From positions 8,756,607-8,820,606 of the forward strand of contig NC_060258.1 of assembly GCF_921293095.1 (NCBI RefSeq): a stretch of DNA of 64,000 bases, given 5' to 3'. Shown here piece by piece: positions 1-10,388 of the stretch. This DNA is from Ischnura elegans (taxonomy: Eukaryota; Arthropoda; Insecta; Odonata; Coenagrionidae). Position 1 is the stretch's first letter; every line of letters starts with the position of its first letter. Under the pieces are notes generated by a model that was not told the DNA's origin, ran no database searches, and saw nothing but the letters and a program-made list of their open reading frames with translations. A program made the translations under genes and the position numbers.

Positions 1-892
1 CAGTGTAGCTTTCCAGTTGCTTTGAATGAATTAATTCCCCTCAAATTTTAATTGTTTTGATGATTTAAAAAAAACATTCAGAGATAACCGTTGAGTACCA
101 ATGGCACATAATGCCATAAATTTTCTCCATCATTTTCAAACAACAGCAGAGTCCCGATTATCCGGCTGTGGTTTAAGAGTGTTGCGGCTTGTCCCTGCAT
201 GAGCTTTGCACTTTTTCGATGTTTTCAGCGATCTTTAACACTGTGAGTGCCGGCTGCTAAATTGAAAGCCCTACTGAAAAATCCAGCCATTTTTTACTAT
301 ATTCGTACATTTTTTAAAACATTAGCATCAAAAGTATATTTATATCGATGTGCATTTCAATAAAAATGGACTTTGCTCTATTTTTATGAATGAGTTGAAT
401 AACTTTTATTGCTAATTTTAAAATATGTAATTTACAAATGAAAAACTACTGTTTTTGAAAAATAAAAAAGTTGTAACATATGATGTAACGCCATAACATG
501 CATAATAATTTTTTTAATACGCTCAATTTGAACTATTTAAAGCATGGAAATCATAAAAAAGCATTGTTCCGAGCAAAGTATTGTAAATCCTAGATGACAA
601 AAAGGGTCAATGCACCCTCAACGAACGGTCCATTGGCCCAAAGAATTTTCACACTAAGTGGCCTAAGATGAGGATGCCGGTAGCTACAGAGGACTTTTCG
701 TCCTCAAGACATAAAGTGAACTCTTTTTCCATCGAGCAGTTGATTTTTGAAAAAACAGAACCCCTAAGCAGTAAACTGGAAAAGTACCACGGGCGAAATA
801 TTACGGCTTCATGCGTACAAAGTCAATTAAATGGAAAGACGTAATATTACGTCCATGGCACGCAAAGTGTTAAAAAAAAAAAAATTAACAAA
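1..892. other. non-coding, one old repeat remnant
   Basis: No gene is seen. About 150-240 (TCCCGATTATCCGGCTGTGG and GATGTTTTCAGCG) recurs inverted at 9825-9912, and its start at 59465-59500; these look like ends of a Tigger-like family related to the palindrome at 35811. The rest is AT-rich without recognisable features. Confidence 0.5.
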
Positions 893-979
893 ATGGGTTT
901 GAGTGTAGTCCCCCCCTTAACTTTTATCATGGGCGTTTTTGGAAAAATAAAGGGGGAACTATATTCGGACAAATACGGT
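893..979. repeat. AGTCCCCCC repeat, short copy
   Basis: Inverted ends GAGTGTAGTCCCCCC and GGGGGAACTATATTCGGAC are related to the repeats at 4667-4825 and 5613-5783. It abuts the Tigger-like MITE at 983. Confidence 0.55.
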
Positions 980-982
980 ATA

Positions 983-1565
983 CAGTGGAACCTCGTTAAA
1001 GCGAGTACGGGCTATAGCGACACCCCCGCTATTACGAGAGATAGCCGATGCACCGTCAATGGACCCTATACTAAGCGTGTTAAAAAATTTGTTTTTACGA
1101 GACCCTTTCGGTGTTGGCTCTCGCCATAGCGAGGGTTTCACCGCCGGAAAAACTTACATCAAGACTTCTTAACCTCTGTAATTGCTAGCGATCTGTTAGA
1201 AATGAAGTTAATGGAGTGCTCAGTCTCAAATTTATGTGGTAAACTGTCGTTCGATAAATATGATGATTGACGAAACAATGCTTTGCATGATTTTTATTCA
1301 GTGCGGTGCTTATAAATTGTTTGAATAGTTAGTCGTAATTCGAGTAAGGAAATTTAGTGATGCAAAAAAACATCGCCTTTCGTCTGGATTTATGCTTACG
1401 TTTATCGGATAGATGTTTATCTGTCGCCGCACCACTCCTGTTCATGTATATCTGTTCGCAACAGGTATATTGGCATTATTTGCTCCACCTCCGGTAAAGC
1501 GACAATTCGCTATAGCGAGTGTTTATTAGTGCACCGTAGGGTGTCGTTATATCGAGGTTTCACTG
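983..1565 (+). mobile_element. Tigger-like MITE, CAGTGGAACCTCGTTAAAGC family, copy 1
   Basis: The ends CAGTGGAACCTCG and CGAGGTTTCACTG are flanked by TA on both sides, as in pogo/Tigger elements of the Tc1/mariner group. It is non-autonomous (583 bp). Confidence 0.85.
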
Positions 1566-2045
1566 TATATCGCTCTTTTGGAACGTTTACCCCTGATTAG
1601 TACGGAACTCAAGGGTTCGACCTTTGTGCATATTTTCCGGAACGCATAGTGTGGGGAAGTCTGGGACCGCCTGTAATTCCCATGTTTTTTTTTTTCACGG
1701 TCTACATGTCGTCAAATTCACGGTCTGTAGATGAGGTATTTTAGATAAAAATATTGATCACGTAACAATCATTGGCCACACGTTAGCGAAAAATTTAACA
1801 AACGCGATAGACACCGTGAATGTAAACAAAGCAGCAATGGAAGTGCTATCTCTCCTGACGTTACATATCGTTTGCAAAATTCAGCTCCAGCTAAAGGTAG
1901 TGAGAGGGGAAATAGAGGGACCAGGGTGCCAGGGAAGAGAAGGAGTGTCCGAATTTTTGCAATTGTTAATGAACACTTTGGTTACTAGTCTTCCGGCTTT
2001 GGTACGGGCTTAAGGTCAATGTGTCATCATGGCACACGGACCAAT

Positions 2046-2712
2046 AATAGGGTGGTTTCCTATTATTTTTTTATTGCCTAAATCGAAAGATTATTACTCC
2101 TGGAGTACATATTTCACGCTTTTAGATTTTTAAATGACGATATCTATTTTTCGCGATCAAATGAAAAGTGAAAAATTTCAAGCGCGCGAAAACGCGACGC
2201 GTAAGTAGGAATGAAGGGAAAAAGTCCGTACAACGCATTTCTGGTTCCCCCTCCCGCCTGGTAGGTGACCTTGATCGAGGCTCTGAGCGCTGATACGACG
2301 CAGGCTGCTAGCAGGTAGCTGAGTACCCTGCTGGCTGGTAGCGCTTGGCTTAAATAAGGATTATTAATGCCTTTCAAACGAAGAAAACTTTCCGTCCTTA
2401 GCCAGTTTTAATAGGTGATTATTAAGACATGTTTCCCTGAGCTCTGTGACTCATGCATGCATTGGTAGCCTCTGACGATGCATAACTCCTATCCTCTCGT
2501 GTAGAAACTAGGTCCCTGTGACGTCACGTGGAGTGGAATCGCATGGGCGCCAATCTGGCCTTTTTCAAATGAGGATAAAATTTGACCCTTGCCATTCGTG
2601 TAAAACGGTATTTCAAAAACCAAATAATTTGTGTATTATGAATACACTAATGGTGGGTAACGAATCGCAATCAATGCCTTTCGTTTTCTTTGATGAAGGA
2701 AACTACCCTATT
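2046..2712 (+). mobile_element. AATAGGG MITE, copy 1
   Basis: The inverted ends are AATAGGGTGGTTTCC and GGAAACTACCCTATT. This is the most repeated family here (ten copies of about 660 bp, seven in plus and three in minus orientation counting partial ones). The interior is conserved, including TTGCCTAAATCGAAAG near the left end and GGTGGGTAACGAATCGCAAT near the right end. There is no transposase. Short chance open frames in it are not genes. Confidence 0.88.
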
Positions 2713-2767
2713 GCGCTTAGAATGTAAATGTGCAGATAAATACAGAATATGCACATGCAGATAATCC

Positions 2768-3190
2768 TGGGGTCATGCTAGCTGTACCACTAGGCTATTC
2801 AAACTTCAAAAATGGGCCATCAGGATATTGATGGGTGTTAATAAATCTACTAGTTGTAGGCAATTTTTCAAAAAGCTCAATATCTTGACTCTTCCTTGTA
2901 TTTACATTTATTATGCTTCAATATATGTCAAAGAGCAGCACCTCACTTTGGGTTTGGTTTTAAATAACGAACTGCACCTGTACAACACCAGGAGGAGCAA
3001 AGACTTTAGAACTGTGTCACACAATCTTTCATCATATGCAAAAGGTCCTCCCTACGGTGGTTGCAAATTCTTCAACCACCTGCCATTGAATATTAAAGGT
3101 GTTAACTGCCTCCTAGATTTTAAAGTAAAGTTGAAAAGGTATTTGATATCTAATGCCTTTTATTCTGTGAACGAATTTCTTTCAATGTAA
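2768..3190 (+). pseudogene. LINE (CR1/Jockey-like) reverse transcriptase C-terminus
   Basis: An open frame of 141 codons includes LFKLQKWAIRILMGVNKSTS, LNILTLPCIYIYYAS, LHLYNTRRSKDF and FNHLPLNIKG, ending with a stop at 3190. These are the usual C-terminal motifs downstream of the RT thumb in CR1/Jockey-type LINEs. It is followed by a 3' tail ending GTGTCCTGGGATGATTAAAA and (ATT)n to about 3300. It is 5' truncated, as is normal for LINE copies. Confidence 0.8.
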
Positions 3191-3384
3191 TGTTTTTCAT
3201 TGTATTCTCTTCTTTATTTTATTTTGTTTATTTCTTTGACTTGTCCTATACATGTATAAGTGTCCTGGGATGATTAAAATTATTATTATTATTATTATTA
3301 ATGTGTGGACAGTGTCTACAAGTGACTGACCTTGAAATATGGTGAAAAATCGATTTTTCTGTAATTCCCTGCCACTGTTCCTAG

Positions 3385-3615
3385 GTGGTGTCCGTGCAAC
3401 CGGTGGAGCCCTCTGTTGATAAGGAGGTGAATGTGCACCCTGGGCACCGTTCCTCAATGGGGGAAGAGGCGATGATGCATTCTTCTGCTACGACAACTGC
3501 CATGGACGTGGAGGCTCCGTGCACGTCGAAGCTGGAAGAACGTCTACGGGAAACCAACACGACAGGGGAGGAAATGGACCACGACATGTCGGCACATGAA
3601 GAATTTCACGATGAA
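3385..3615 (+). CDS. C2H2 zinc-finger gene 1, acidic linker exon (first exon seen)
   Basis: This internal coding exon has 77 codons. It is preceded by a pyrimidine-rich acceptor ending TTCCTAG and followed by the donor GTTAGT, and both ends are phase 0. The peptide starts VVSVQPVEPS, is rich in Glu, Asp, Ser and Thr, has no zinc-binding pairs, and looks like the disordered region that commonly separates an N-terminal domain from the finger array. No start codon with a ZAD or other N-terminal domain is visible in bases 1-3384, so the 5' part of the gene is probably outside the window. Assignment to the same gene as the finger exons downstream rests on strand, compatible phase and the absence of another gene between them; it is an inference. 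The following intron is 6.3 kb and filled with transposons. Confidence 0.7.
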
Positions 3616-3713
3616 GTTAGTTTATTTCTATTTATTTATAAAAATTTTTTATTTCAATATAACTTCCAAAACAAAATTAACGGAAAAACTTGAGTAGGCA
3701 TAGAAATTCAACT

Positions 3714-4658
3714 CAGGGATGCCGACTTACAAAAAATATTGGGGGCAAGGCCGTAGCCAGGGGGGGGATCAAGGGGGATTGATTCCCCCCCCCGAAATGA
3801 AAAAAAATAAATAGACATTTAATGATCGCTTGGTGCTCACATGACGATATTATATAGCGGCGCAGTGACATCTAGTAGTCCAAGGCGACTCAAGTCAATA
3901 ATAATCTAAGCGAATTTGTAGGTGCAGTGTGTGTAGTTGTAGTGCAGTGTGTGAAATAATAGTGCTGTGAATTAGTAGGGAGGTGATTGACTTATGAGCC
4001 TCCTGAGGGACCGCAGAATTGACGTCGACACCGAGGAGTTAAAAAAAATTCACTAACTCTTGGTTAACTATGTGGTATTCCATTATTTCCTGGATATAGA
4101 CAGTTACTTATACCACTTATTTTATAAGAGCGCGACCCGGGTTTCAATGAGTAATCATCATCATCAGGCGCTAATTATAATTTGTTTATCTTGCTGTTAA
4201 TCTTGTTGTTACCGAGGAGTTAATCCATTTTTTCGCTGCAAAGACAGCTATAAGGCTAACTTCAATATTATAATAATATTTTTATACTTTCCTTTAAGGG
4301 TTTATAATAAATATGATTATTTAACCGTGTACGCTAGTTTATTTATCTTATAAAAATAATTTTATGTTTGTCTACTATTCCGTAAACCCCCCGAAAATAT
4401 TTTCTGGCTACGGCCTTGATTGGGAGGGGGCACAAACCGAGGATCTTACAGCGGGAAATTTTATAAGTATTGAGTTTTCAGTTTTTAAAGCATTTTAGGA
4501 GAGTCATATGATCAACATTAGAACCCTGATAACTCAATTCTCGATATCTGGACACTCCGAGGAAAATCGACAACCCGGACACATTTTTTTCTTCACACCC
4601 ATAACGAATTTTAGAGGGGGCTTGGGCCCCCTCAGGCCCAATGGAGTCGGCGCCACTG
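3714..4658. mobile_element. hAT-like element with CAG(T/G)G-GCCGACT ends, carrying a nested MITE
   Basis: The ends CAGGGATGCCGACTT and GGAGTCGGCGCCACTG are flanked by a perfect 8-bp duplication ATTCAACT (3706-3713, 4659-4666). A second hAT MITE (3746-4418) is inserted 32 bp from its left end. A diverged relative lacking the insertion is at 29570-29842. The duplicated segment at 5566-5612 preserves the pre-insertion target (ATTCCACT). Confidence 0.85.
3746..4418. mobile_element. hAT MITE with CAAGGCCGTAGCCAG ends, copy 1
   Basis: The termini CAAGGCCGTAGCCAG and CTGGCTACGGCCTTG are perfect inverted repeats. The 8-bp flanks are ATTGGGGG (3738-3745) and ATTGGGAG (4419-4426), with one mismatch. 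It is nested inside the hAT element 3714-4658. The interior includes a motif reading CTGATGATGATGAT...GAAACC on the minus strand, shared with the repeats at 24826-25196. Confidence 0.85.
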
Positions 4659-4666
4659 ATTCAACT

Positions 4667-4825
4667 ACCGTAATTGTCTGTACACAGTCCCCCCTTTTTT
4701 TTTCAAAAATGCCCATGGTAAAAGTAAAGAGGGGGACTATATTTAAACCCATTTTTTAAATTTTTTCCTGAAACTCAAGCCTCATAATTAGGGGGGGGGG
4801 GGACTATATTTGGAGAAATACAGGT
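4667..4825. repeat. AGTCCCCCC repeat, copy in left duplicate unit
   Basis: ACCGTAATTGTCTGTACACA and GGAGAAATACAGGT ends; internal CCCATGGTAAAAGTAAAG. It ends in a G-rich run (4791-4802). Confidence 0.6.
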
Positions 4826-4904
4826 GTTAGGCTGCGCATTAGAGGAAAACGGACACAGTAGTAAGGGCGTCAGGAAGCGAATTGAATAAGCAAAGGACGA
4901 TACC

Positions 4905-5565
4905 AATAGGGTGGTTTCCTATTATTTTTTTATTGCCTAAATCGACTACTCCTGGAGTACGTATGTCACGCTTTCAGATTTTTAAATGACGATATCTATT
5001 TTTTGCGATTAAATGAAAAGTGAAAATTTTCAAGCGCGCGAAAATGCGATGTGCAAGTAGGAATGTCGGGAAATCTCTCCGTGCGACGTATTTCTGGTTC
5101 CCGCTGCCGCCCTGTGAAGTGACCTTGAGGCGAAGCTGAGCGCTGATACGATGCAGGCTGCTAGCGGGTATCTGAGTACCCTGCTGACTGGTAGCGCTAG
5201 GCTTAAATAAGGATTATTAATACCTTATCAAACAAAGAAAACTTTCCGACCTTAGCCAGTTTTAAAAGGTGATTATTAAGACATGTTTCCCTGAGCTCTG
5301 TGCCTCATGCATGCATTGGTAACCTCAGACGATGTATAACTCCTATCTTCTCCTATAGAAACTAGGTTCCTTTGACGTCACATGGAGTGGCATCGCATGG
5401 GCACCAATCTGGCCTTTTTCAAATTAAGTTAAAATTGACCATTGCCATTGGTCTAAAATGGGATTTCTAAAGCCAAATAATTTGCATATTATGAATACAC
5501 TAATGGTGGGTAACGAATCGCAATCAATACCTTTCGTTTTCTTTGATGAAGGAAACTACCCTATT
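4905..5565 (+). mobile_element. AATAGGG MITE, copy 2
   Basis: Full-length copy with both ends intact, located between the two units of the segmental duplication. Confidence 0.87.
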
Positions 5566-5612
5566 CCAAAAAAAAATAACAGAAAAACTTGAGTAGGTAG
5601 AGCAATTCCACT

Positions 5613-5783
5613 ACCGTATATGTCTGAATATAGTCCCCCCTTTTTTTTCAAAAATGCCCATGGTAAAAGTAAAGGGGGGACTATATTTAAACACACTTTT
5701 TAAATTTTTTCCTGGAACTCAAGCCTCAAAATTTGGTGGGGGGACTATATTTTAGAGGGGTACTATATTTGGAGAAATACGGT
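5613..5783. repeat. AGTCCCCCC repeat, copy in right duplicate unit
   Basis: ACCGTATATGTCTGAATATA and GGAGAAATACGGT ends. It aligns with 4667-4825 as part of the segmental duplication. Confidence 0.62.
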
Positions 5784-5907
5784 ACTTAGGCTGCACATTA
5801 GAGGAAAACGGACACAGTAGTAAGGGCGTCAGGAAGCGAATTGCTCTAGCAAAGAAGGCGTTCATGAACAGGAAGGAGCTTCTGAGAGGATCGTAATGTA
5901 AGAGTTT

Positions 5908-5966
5908 GAACCCGAGCCTGCCAGGTGGGAAGCCAACACTATAGCCACCACACCAACCCAAACCCC
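5908..5966 (-). repeat. tRNA-like SINE fragment
   Basis: The minus strand reads GGTTGGTGTGGTGGCTATAG, then TTGGCTTCCCACCTGGCAGG and CTCGGGTTCAAACTC, giving box A and box B words at tRNA spacing. It is fused directly to the (ATT)n LINE tail. Confidence 0.45.
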
Positions 5967-5978
5967 TTAATAATAATA

Positions 5979-7190
5979 ATAATAATAAATTTTATTGGTC
6001 CTGAGACTGGTATGTTACAAGTATAGGACAAGTCAAATATAAATCTTAAATCATTTGTTACAATACACATACATATATCACAACATAGTACATTATTATG
6101 CATCAGAAACCCATTAGCACATATGAATGTAACTTACAATAATCAATTTCCTAAGAATTCATTTACATCATAATGCAGGGTTGATTGATTTAAATCACTT
6201 GATTTTTATTTTTAAAAATCAGGTGATTTAAATCATAATGTAATCTATATGTTTGATTTTTAAAGAGTCAAGAAAAGGAAGCTGTAAGTGTATAACTTTG
6301 ATTTTTATTTCTTAATTAATACAATGAATCGACAGTTATCAGCACAATGGTGGCTCTTAAATAGAAATGATACTGTAGGAATGCATGTAACATGAAAATT
6401 AAAAAAAAATGGCTTTAATTATAATACTAGTGCATCCGTTGAAAAAAATTGTTTTCTGATTTAACTTCTAACCTTAGGCACCATACAAAGTTGCAATTAC
6501 AGAATTTTTCTAAACTTCATATGCTTTACAACCGCATAATATAGCACATTTGATACTTCCAATGGCAATGTTATATTATGCTGGTGTAATTTTTAATTTG
6601 ATACCATTGGCATTTCCATAGTTCTCTCCCCTGATTGACTAAATGTTGTATTAAGTTTAGGGTATGTTGCCTCTTATTGTTTCTGCAAACGATCATTCTC
6701 CAATATATGCTGCCCAAATAGTTAGTTTTGCAAATAACTGAACTTTTGATGAATGGAGAATCATAAAAATCTCCTTTAAATCAATAAAATCCGATTTAAA
6801 TCAATAAAATCTGATTTAAATCAACAAAAATGATTTTTTTGAAAAAAAATCATGATTTTTATCAACCCTGTCATAATGACACTCGTTTATCAATAATAAA
6901 TTTACTCTTTTTTTAAATTTTCCCAATTTCTCTATTGATTTTATATTTTCGGGTAGTTTATTGTAGCACTTCAGTGCCATTTTGTATGGGCCCTTAAGGA
7001 GTAATTTTGTACGGCTTTGTGTGGTGTGAATATTTGCTTTACACCTTGTGTTGTAACTGTGTATATCGCAGTTCTTACAGAAAATATGATTGTGTATTTT
7101 TACAAATACAACAAGTTGTGAACTGTCATCATAGGCTGAGTACATACCAGAAGCAACTGATGATATCAACACAACAGCAACTCAACTGAG
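5979..7190 (-). mobile_element. LINE 3' end on minus strand, interrupted by a hAT element
   Basis: Reading the minus strand, the coding end (HSYNTRCKANIHTTQSRTKL ... CYNKLPENIKS) at 6880-7172 is followed, beyond a 695-bp hAT insertion, by the 3' UTR and an (ATT)n tail at about 5979-6000. It belongs to the same broad LINE type as the copy at 2768-3190 but is divergent. The copy is 5' truncated near 7190. Confidence 0.75.
6176..6870. mobile_element. hAT-like element, CAGGGTTGAT ends, copy 1
   Basis: The ends are CAGGGTTGATTGATTTAAAT and the complement ATCAACCCTG. A perfect 8-bp duplication TCATAATG flanks it at 6168-6175 and 6871-6878. The ends are packed with the hexad-like words GATTTAAATC and TGATTTTTA. 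No transposase frame is present, so it is non-autonomous. It is inserted in a minus-strand LINE. Confidence 0.88.
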
Positions 7191-7209
7191 TCAACTAGAG
7201 TTTCTTTGA

Positions 7210-7446
7210 AGGCCGTTTTACACAGGGCACAGAATTGCGCTGGTTAGAGCTGCATTAATTTCTGAAATGGCGTGGAATTGCGCGAATGCATGAACGAAAT
7301 TGGAACAGAGGCTATTTTGGCATCTCACGTCCATGCATTCTCGCATGTGTTCTAGCTATTCACCGCTTTCACACGACGCAATTTCGATTGCGCCTTCGCA
7401 TGTACGTCAGATTGCGCAATTCAGTACACTGTATGAAACGGCCTTT
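7210..7446. mobile_element. small TIR MITE, GGCCGTTTTACACAG ends
   Basis: GGCCGTTTTACAC pairs with CTGTATGAAACGGCC. It contains GAATGCATGAAC like the element at 23859-24095, so they are distant relatives. No target duplication could be fixed. Confidence 0.6.
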
Positions 7447-7525
7447 CGGTTTACGCCGCGTGTACATACAAAAGAAACCCAAGTTGACAAGTTGTCCAGT
7501 CACTCACACCGATTTTAGGTTAATC

Positions 7526-8065
7526 TTCTATATTATTTCCACAGCATAGATACCTTTTTCTCAACTTATTCGCAACCAAACTCTACAAATGAGGTACCAA
7601 AATGCGTAGAATTTGTCGGAGAATATGCGACGGCATATCTTACTTCCTAAATATTGCTAATGTTTCCTAAAATTGGTGTTTAAATAATGAAAAAAAAAAA
7701 CAAAGAAAAAACCTGTAAATATTCCTGACGTTAACGGCGCACAAACTGATACATTTGTTTATTTGCAACAATATCTTGCATTCTTTGCATAACTTTTATC
7801 AAAATGCGGCTGATTCCACATTGAAGTCTCCTGTTGATACGTAAGTATGAGTCATCATGTGCGTTTAACAGAGGATAGTGTAATTGCTTCCAAGGTTGTG
7901 TTTAAAGAGGTCCACTGGCCTCAATTTGTACGTGAACATTGCAGTTAAATTTGTACATAAGACCCTGCCCCTTTTTTTTCTACATTTTAAAATTAGAAAT
8001 GCGCCTATCCCTCTTGTGGACCTGCATTGAAAAGAGCGGGGGAAGCCCGCTGGGAGCAGGCACAT
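7526..8065 (+). repeat. dispersed 540-bp repeat, copy 1
   Basis: It matches 26503-27040 over its length (TCTTCTATATTATTTC...GAGCGGGGGAAGCCCGCTGGG). It ends in a small GC-rich hairpin GCGGG/CCCGC. The class is unknown. Confidence 0.75.
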
Positions 8066-8273
8066 CACGCTCGGCTATTTCAATATTTTAACTGTATTTC
8101 AGATACAAAGCTCAATAAAGAACTGTAATATAATAGTTTATAGAAAATAAACAAATTTGTTAACTTTGTTATCTTACCTGTTAGGTTAAAATCATATGCC
8201 CCAGCTTGCCCAGCTTCGTCTGCCACTACCTGTTTCTCGGGTTTCCAACCAGGTCAGGGTCTGCATTGTGTAC

Positions 8274-8336
8274 GCCAACGTTTCGTTGGGAGACTTTCCC
8301 AATATCCTCGGGGCTGATGATGCCGATGTCGCTGTG
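8274..8336 (-). ncRNA. hammerhead-ribozyme-like core, copy 1 (decayed)
   Basis: On the minus strand the same arrangement occurs with CCGAGGA in place of CTGAGGA (a core change), a stem TTGGGA/TCCCAA and GAAACG. The following CGTTGGCGTA could form a three-base-pair closing stem. It belongs to a repeat (8190-8420) that is the inverted relative of 9500-9740. Confidence 0.35.
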
Positions 8337-8468
8337 TTTTGATGTACCGTATAAGCGTGTGTAAGAGGCGCACCCCTATTTTGAGCATCGAAGCTATTAA
8401 GAAAAAAATTTTGCGGCATTTTTTTTAAACTATCGCGCGGTGTTGCAGACGTATGCCTGGAATTTCGA

Positions 8469-8524
8469 CAGTTATCGAAATTTCCTCTTTCAATACTATT
8501 TGAAAGAGGAAATTTTGATAACTG
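8469..8524. repeat. 56-nt hairpin
   Basis: The arms CAGTTATCGAAATTTCCTCT(TTCAA) and their complement match at 24 of 25 positions around a six-base loop. It lies inside repeat-derived sequence next to the 8190-8420 repeat. Confidence 0.75.
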
Positions 8525-8689
8525 CGGCGGTAATAACGGCATTAGAGGGAGGAGAAAGAGTTCCGATCCTCTCTTCGCATATGCGGTTGCTCTACGATGC
8601 TTGTCCTATTCACGAATAATTTTGTTTAAATGCTCTCGCAGGAGTATTGCAATAGAATTGCAGCCGTGGAAAATTTTAAGGCAACACAC

Positions 8690-9060
8690 GACAGGCACAT
8701 AGCATGAACCTTCCCAAGAGATTGGACAACAATCGGGGCAATCTCAGCGCCGTAGGATAATAACCACATCGTAGATTTAACGGAAACACACTCGGCCCTC
8801 CATCAGCCAATGCCTCTGCCATTTTTTTTTTCCTTTCAAAGACCCCACAGGAAAATATTAAGTTACAGGGGAACAATGGAAACGTGTTTCATCCCTACCC
8901 CATCTCACCAACTGACCTTGATCGATCTCCCAGTTTCTGGAGGCCAAATGCTAGGTGAGTCATCTACTGAGCCCAAAGATATCTCGATAGCTTTCAATAA
9001 TTGTATGACACGCACGAGGTTCAAAAAAAGATAGAGATCTAACGCGACACATATCTGACA
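8690..9060 (+). repeat. dispersed repeat with GGAACAATGGAAACGTGTTTC, copy 1
   Basis: Shared blocks with 31960-32180 and 43750-44100 include GAACAATGGAAACGTGTTTC, CACCAACTGACC, GGTGAGTCA and TGACACGCAC. Class unknown; no gene is encoded. Confidence 0.65.
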
Positions 9061-9644
9061 GAATTTAAGTTTTTTAAGCTGTAATTTTTTGACAGAAATA
9101 TTTATAGTTACAACAAGGCTACTAATATGCAAAATAGTCCAAACAGCACATTTTCGGAAGAAACAAGCTATATGCAGTATAAATGCCGCGGGATGCTCAC
9201 TCGTGGCAGTAAATTTAGCGCGCGCTCCGGAGCGAATCACCCCTCGCGATCTTTTCCATGCTCACCTCTGAGATACCGACGTGACGGCGTAATGCTTACA
9301 AGAAATTCAAACCGGAGCATTTTAATAATACGTCACTAAGGGAGAAACTCTCCGGCCTGCCGCTTGTTTTTGACCTAGGGTTTCACATGACTGAAAACCA
9401 AGGCCACTCAGTTCCCCTTGGACTTGCGACCAGCGAAGGGGAGGGGGGGAAGATAAGAAGTTTGTGTGAGAGACACACCCTCATTTTCGGCTGCAATATC
9501 TGGGAAAAAAAGGTGCACCTCTTACACGCGCTTATACGGTATACACCCTCCTCCTTCACCTAGGTGGTCTCTGATTGGTCCGGGATTTTTCTTCCTTTCT
9601 AGTCCTATTTATTGCCTGGTTCCAAGCGCTACTTATCGGCAGTC

Positions 9645-9703
9645 CTCAATCTCGGCATCATCAGCCCTGAGGATGTTGGGAAAGTCTCCCAACGAAACGT
9701 TGA
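9645..9703 (+). ncRNA. hammerhead-ribozyme-like core, copy 2
   Basis: CTGAGGA (9667-9673) fits the CUGANGA box. It is followed by one base and a 7-bp stem (GTTGGGA/TCCCAAC, loop AAGTC), then GAAA (9694-9697). A short hairpin GGC-ATCATCA-GCC precedes the box. Penelope-like elements are known to carry hammerheads, and a Penelope fragment is present in this window. The outer stems are imperfect, so activity is doubtful. Confidence 0.4.
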
Positions 9704-9958
9704 CCTACACAATGCAGACCCTAACCCGGTTGGAAATCCGAGAAGCTTTCATCCATGCTATTCACCGGGAAAAGCTCAGATTCTTCAAATTAAGATTAAA
9801 TTAATTATTAATTATTAAAAATAAAGAACGCTGAAAACATTGAGTGAGAGTGAAAATCATGCAATGGATAATCCGCAACCGGAATAAACCACAGCCGGCT
9901 AATATCGGGATGAGTCTGGTGTATGTAATCTTGACCAAAGGCCTTTCCTTTCCTCTAG

Positions 9959-10185
9959 GCGGACGTGAGCAGCGATGATGGTCGTTGGAAGGCTGAAGAT
10001 GAAGATAAGGAGTGGGACCAAGGAGTTGTGTGGCCACTGGTCGTCCCTGTCAAGAAACGTTCGAACGAGGGCGCGTTTGAATGTAGAACTTGCGGGGAGA
10101 ACTTCGTGTACAAGAATCGCTGGAAGGATCACATGAGGGAGCATGAAAAAGGCTATCCTTACCCATGCACATATTGCGACAGGAG
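9959..10185 (+). CDS. C2H2 zinc-finger gene 1, exon with finger 1 and first half of finger 2
   Basis: The exon follows the acceptor TTTCCTCTAG and ends at the strong donor AG|GTGAGT in phase 2. It encodes an acidic stretch (ADVSSDDGRW...), then finger 1 (FECRTCGENF through HMREH, spacing C-x2-C-x12-H-x3-H), then CTYCDRR, the cysteine half of finger 2. Finger 2 is completed only after splicing to the exon at 15350, where the joined spacing is exactly x12 between the second Cys and the first His. That match independently supports both splice sites. The product should be a nuclear DNA-binding protein; target and function are unknown. Confidence 0.92.
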
Positions 10186-10388
10186 GTGAGTGCAAATGGG
10201 CATGATCCCTGTGTCCCAGAATCCCAGTATAGTAAAACATCGAAATGTCTAGCACTGTTGACTCGAGTAAGATTCAAAAATGCGAAGAATAGTGTGGCCG
10301 GTGACGTCAACATCTACTTACGAGATCGAAACAACTTCTTGGCGTGCATTGAATAAACTTAAATTGTAAATGGAATGTGTGCTAACTA

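Larger units (their letters stand above)
3660..5860 (+). repeat. tandem segmental duplication interrupted by transposons
   Basis: The left unit (about 3660-4904) and the right unit (about 5566-5860) share the order: an AACTTGAGTAGG stretch, the hAT target, an ACCGTA...AGTCCCCC repeat, then a shared non-repeat stretch including AGTAAGGGCGTCAGGAAGCG. The left unit carries the 945-bp hAT insertion that the right unit lacks, and a MITE (4905-5565) sits between them. The duplication therefore predates the hAT insertion. Confidence 0.8.

Noticed and set aside
1816-2013. Frame MNVNKAAMEVLSLLTLHIVC
   Set aside because: It falls in a repeat also present inverted at 14330-14650 and again around 24350-24500, where the frame is not maintained.
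2518-2727. Open frame MTSRGVESHGRQSGLFQMRI recurring at several places (also near 33745, 39000, 53207 and 59533)
   Set aside because: It is the right end of the AATAGGG MITE. The frame is conserved only because the repeat is, it extends differently in each copy, and the reading direction follows the element.
8192-8542. Minus-strand frame MPLLPPQLSKFPLSNSIERG
   Set aside because: It spans a hairpin and the hammerhead-like repeat; no protein features. The peptide KSPNETLAYTMQTL arises from the repeat in both copies.
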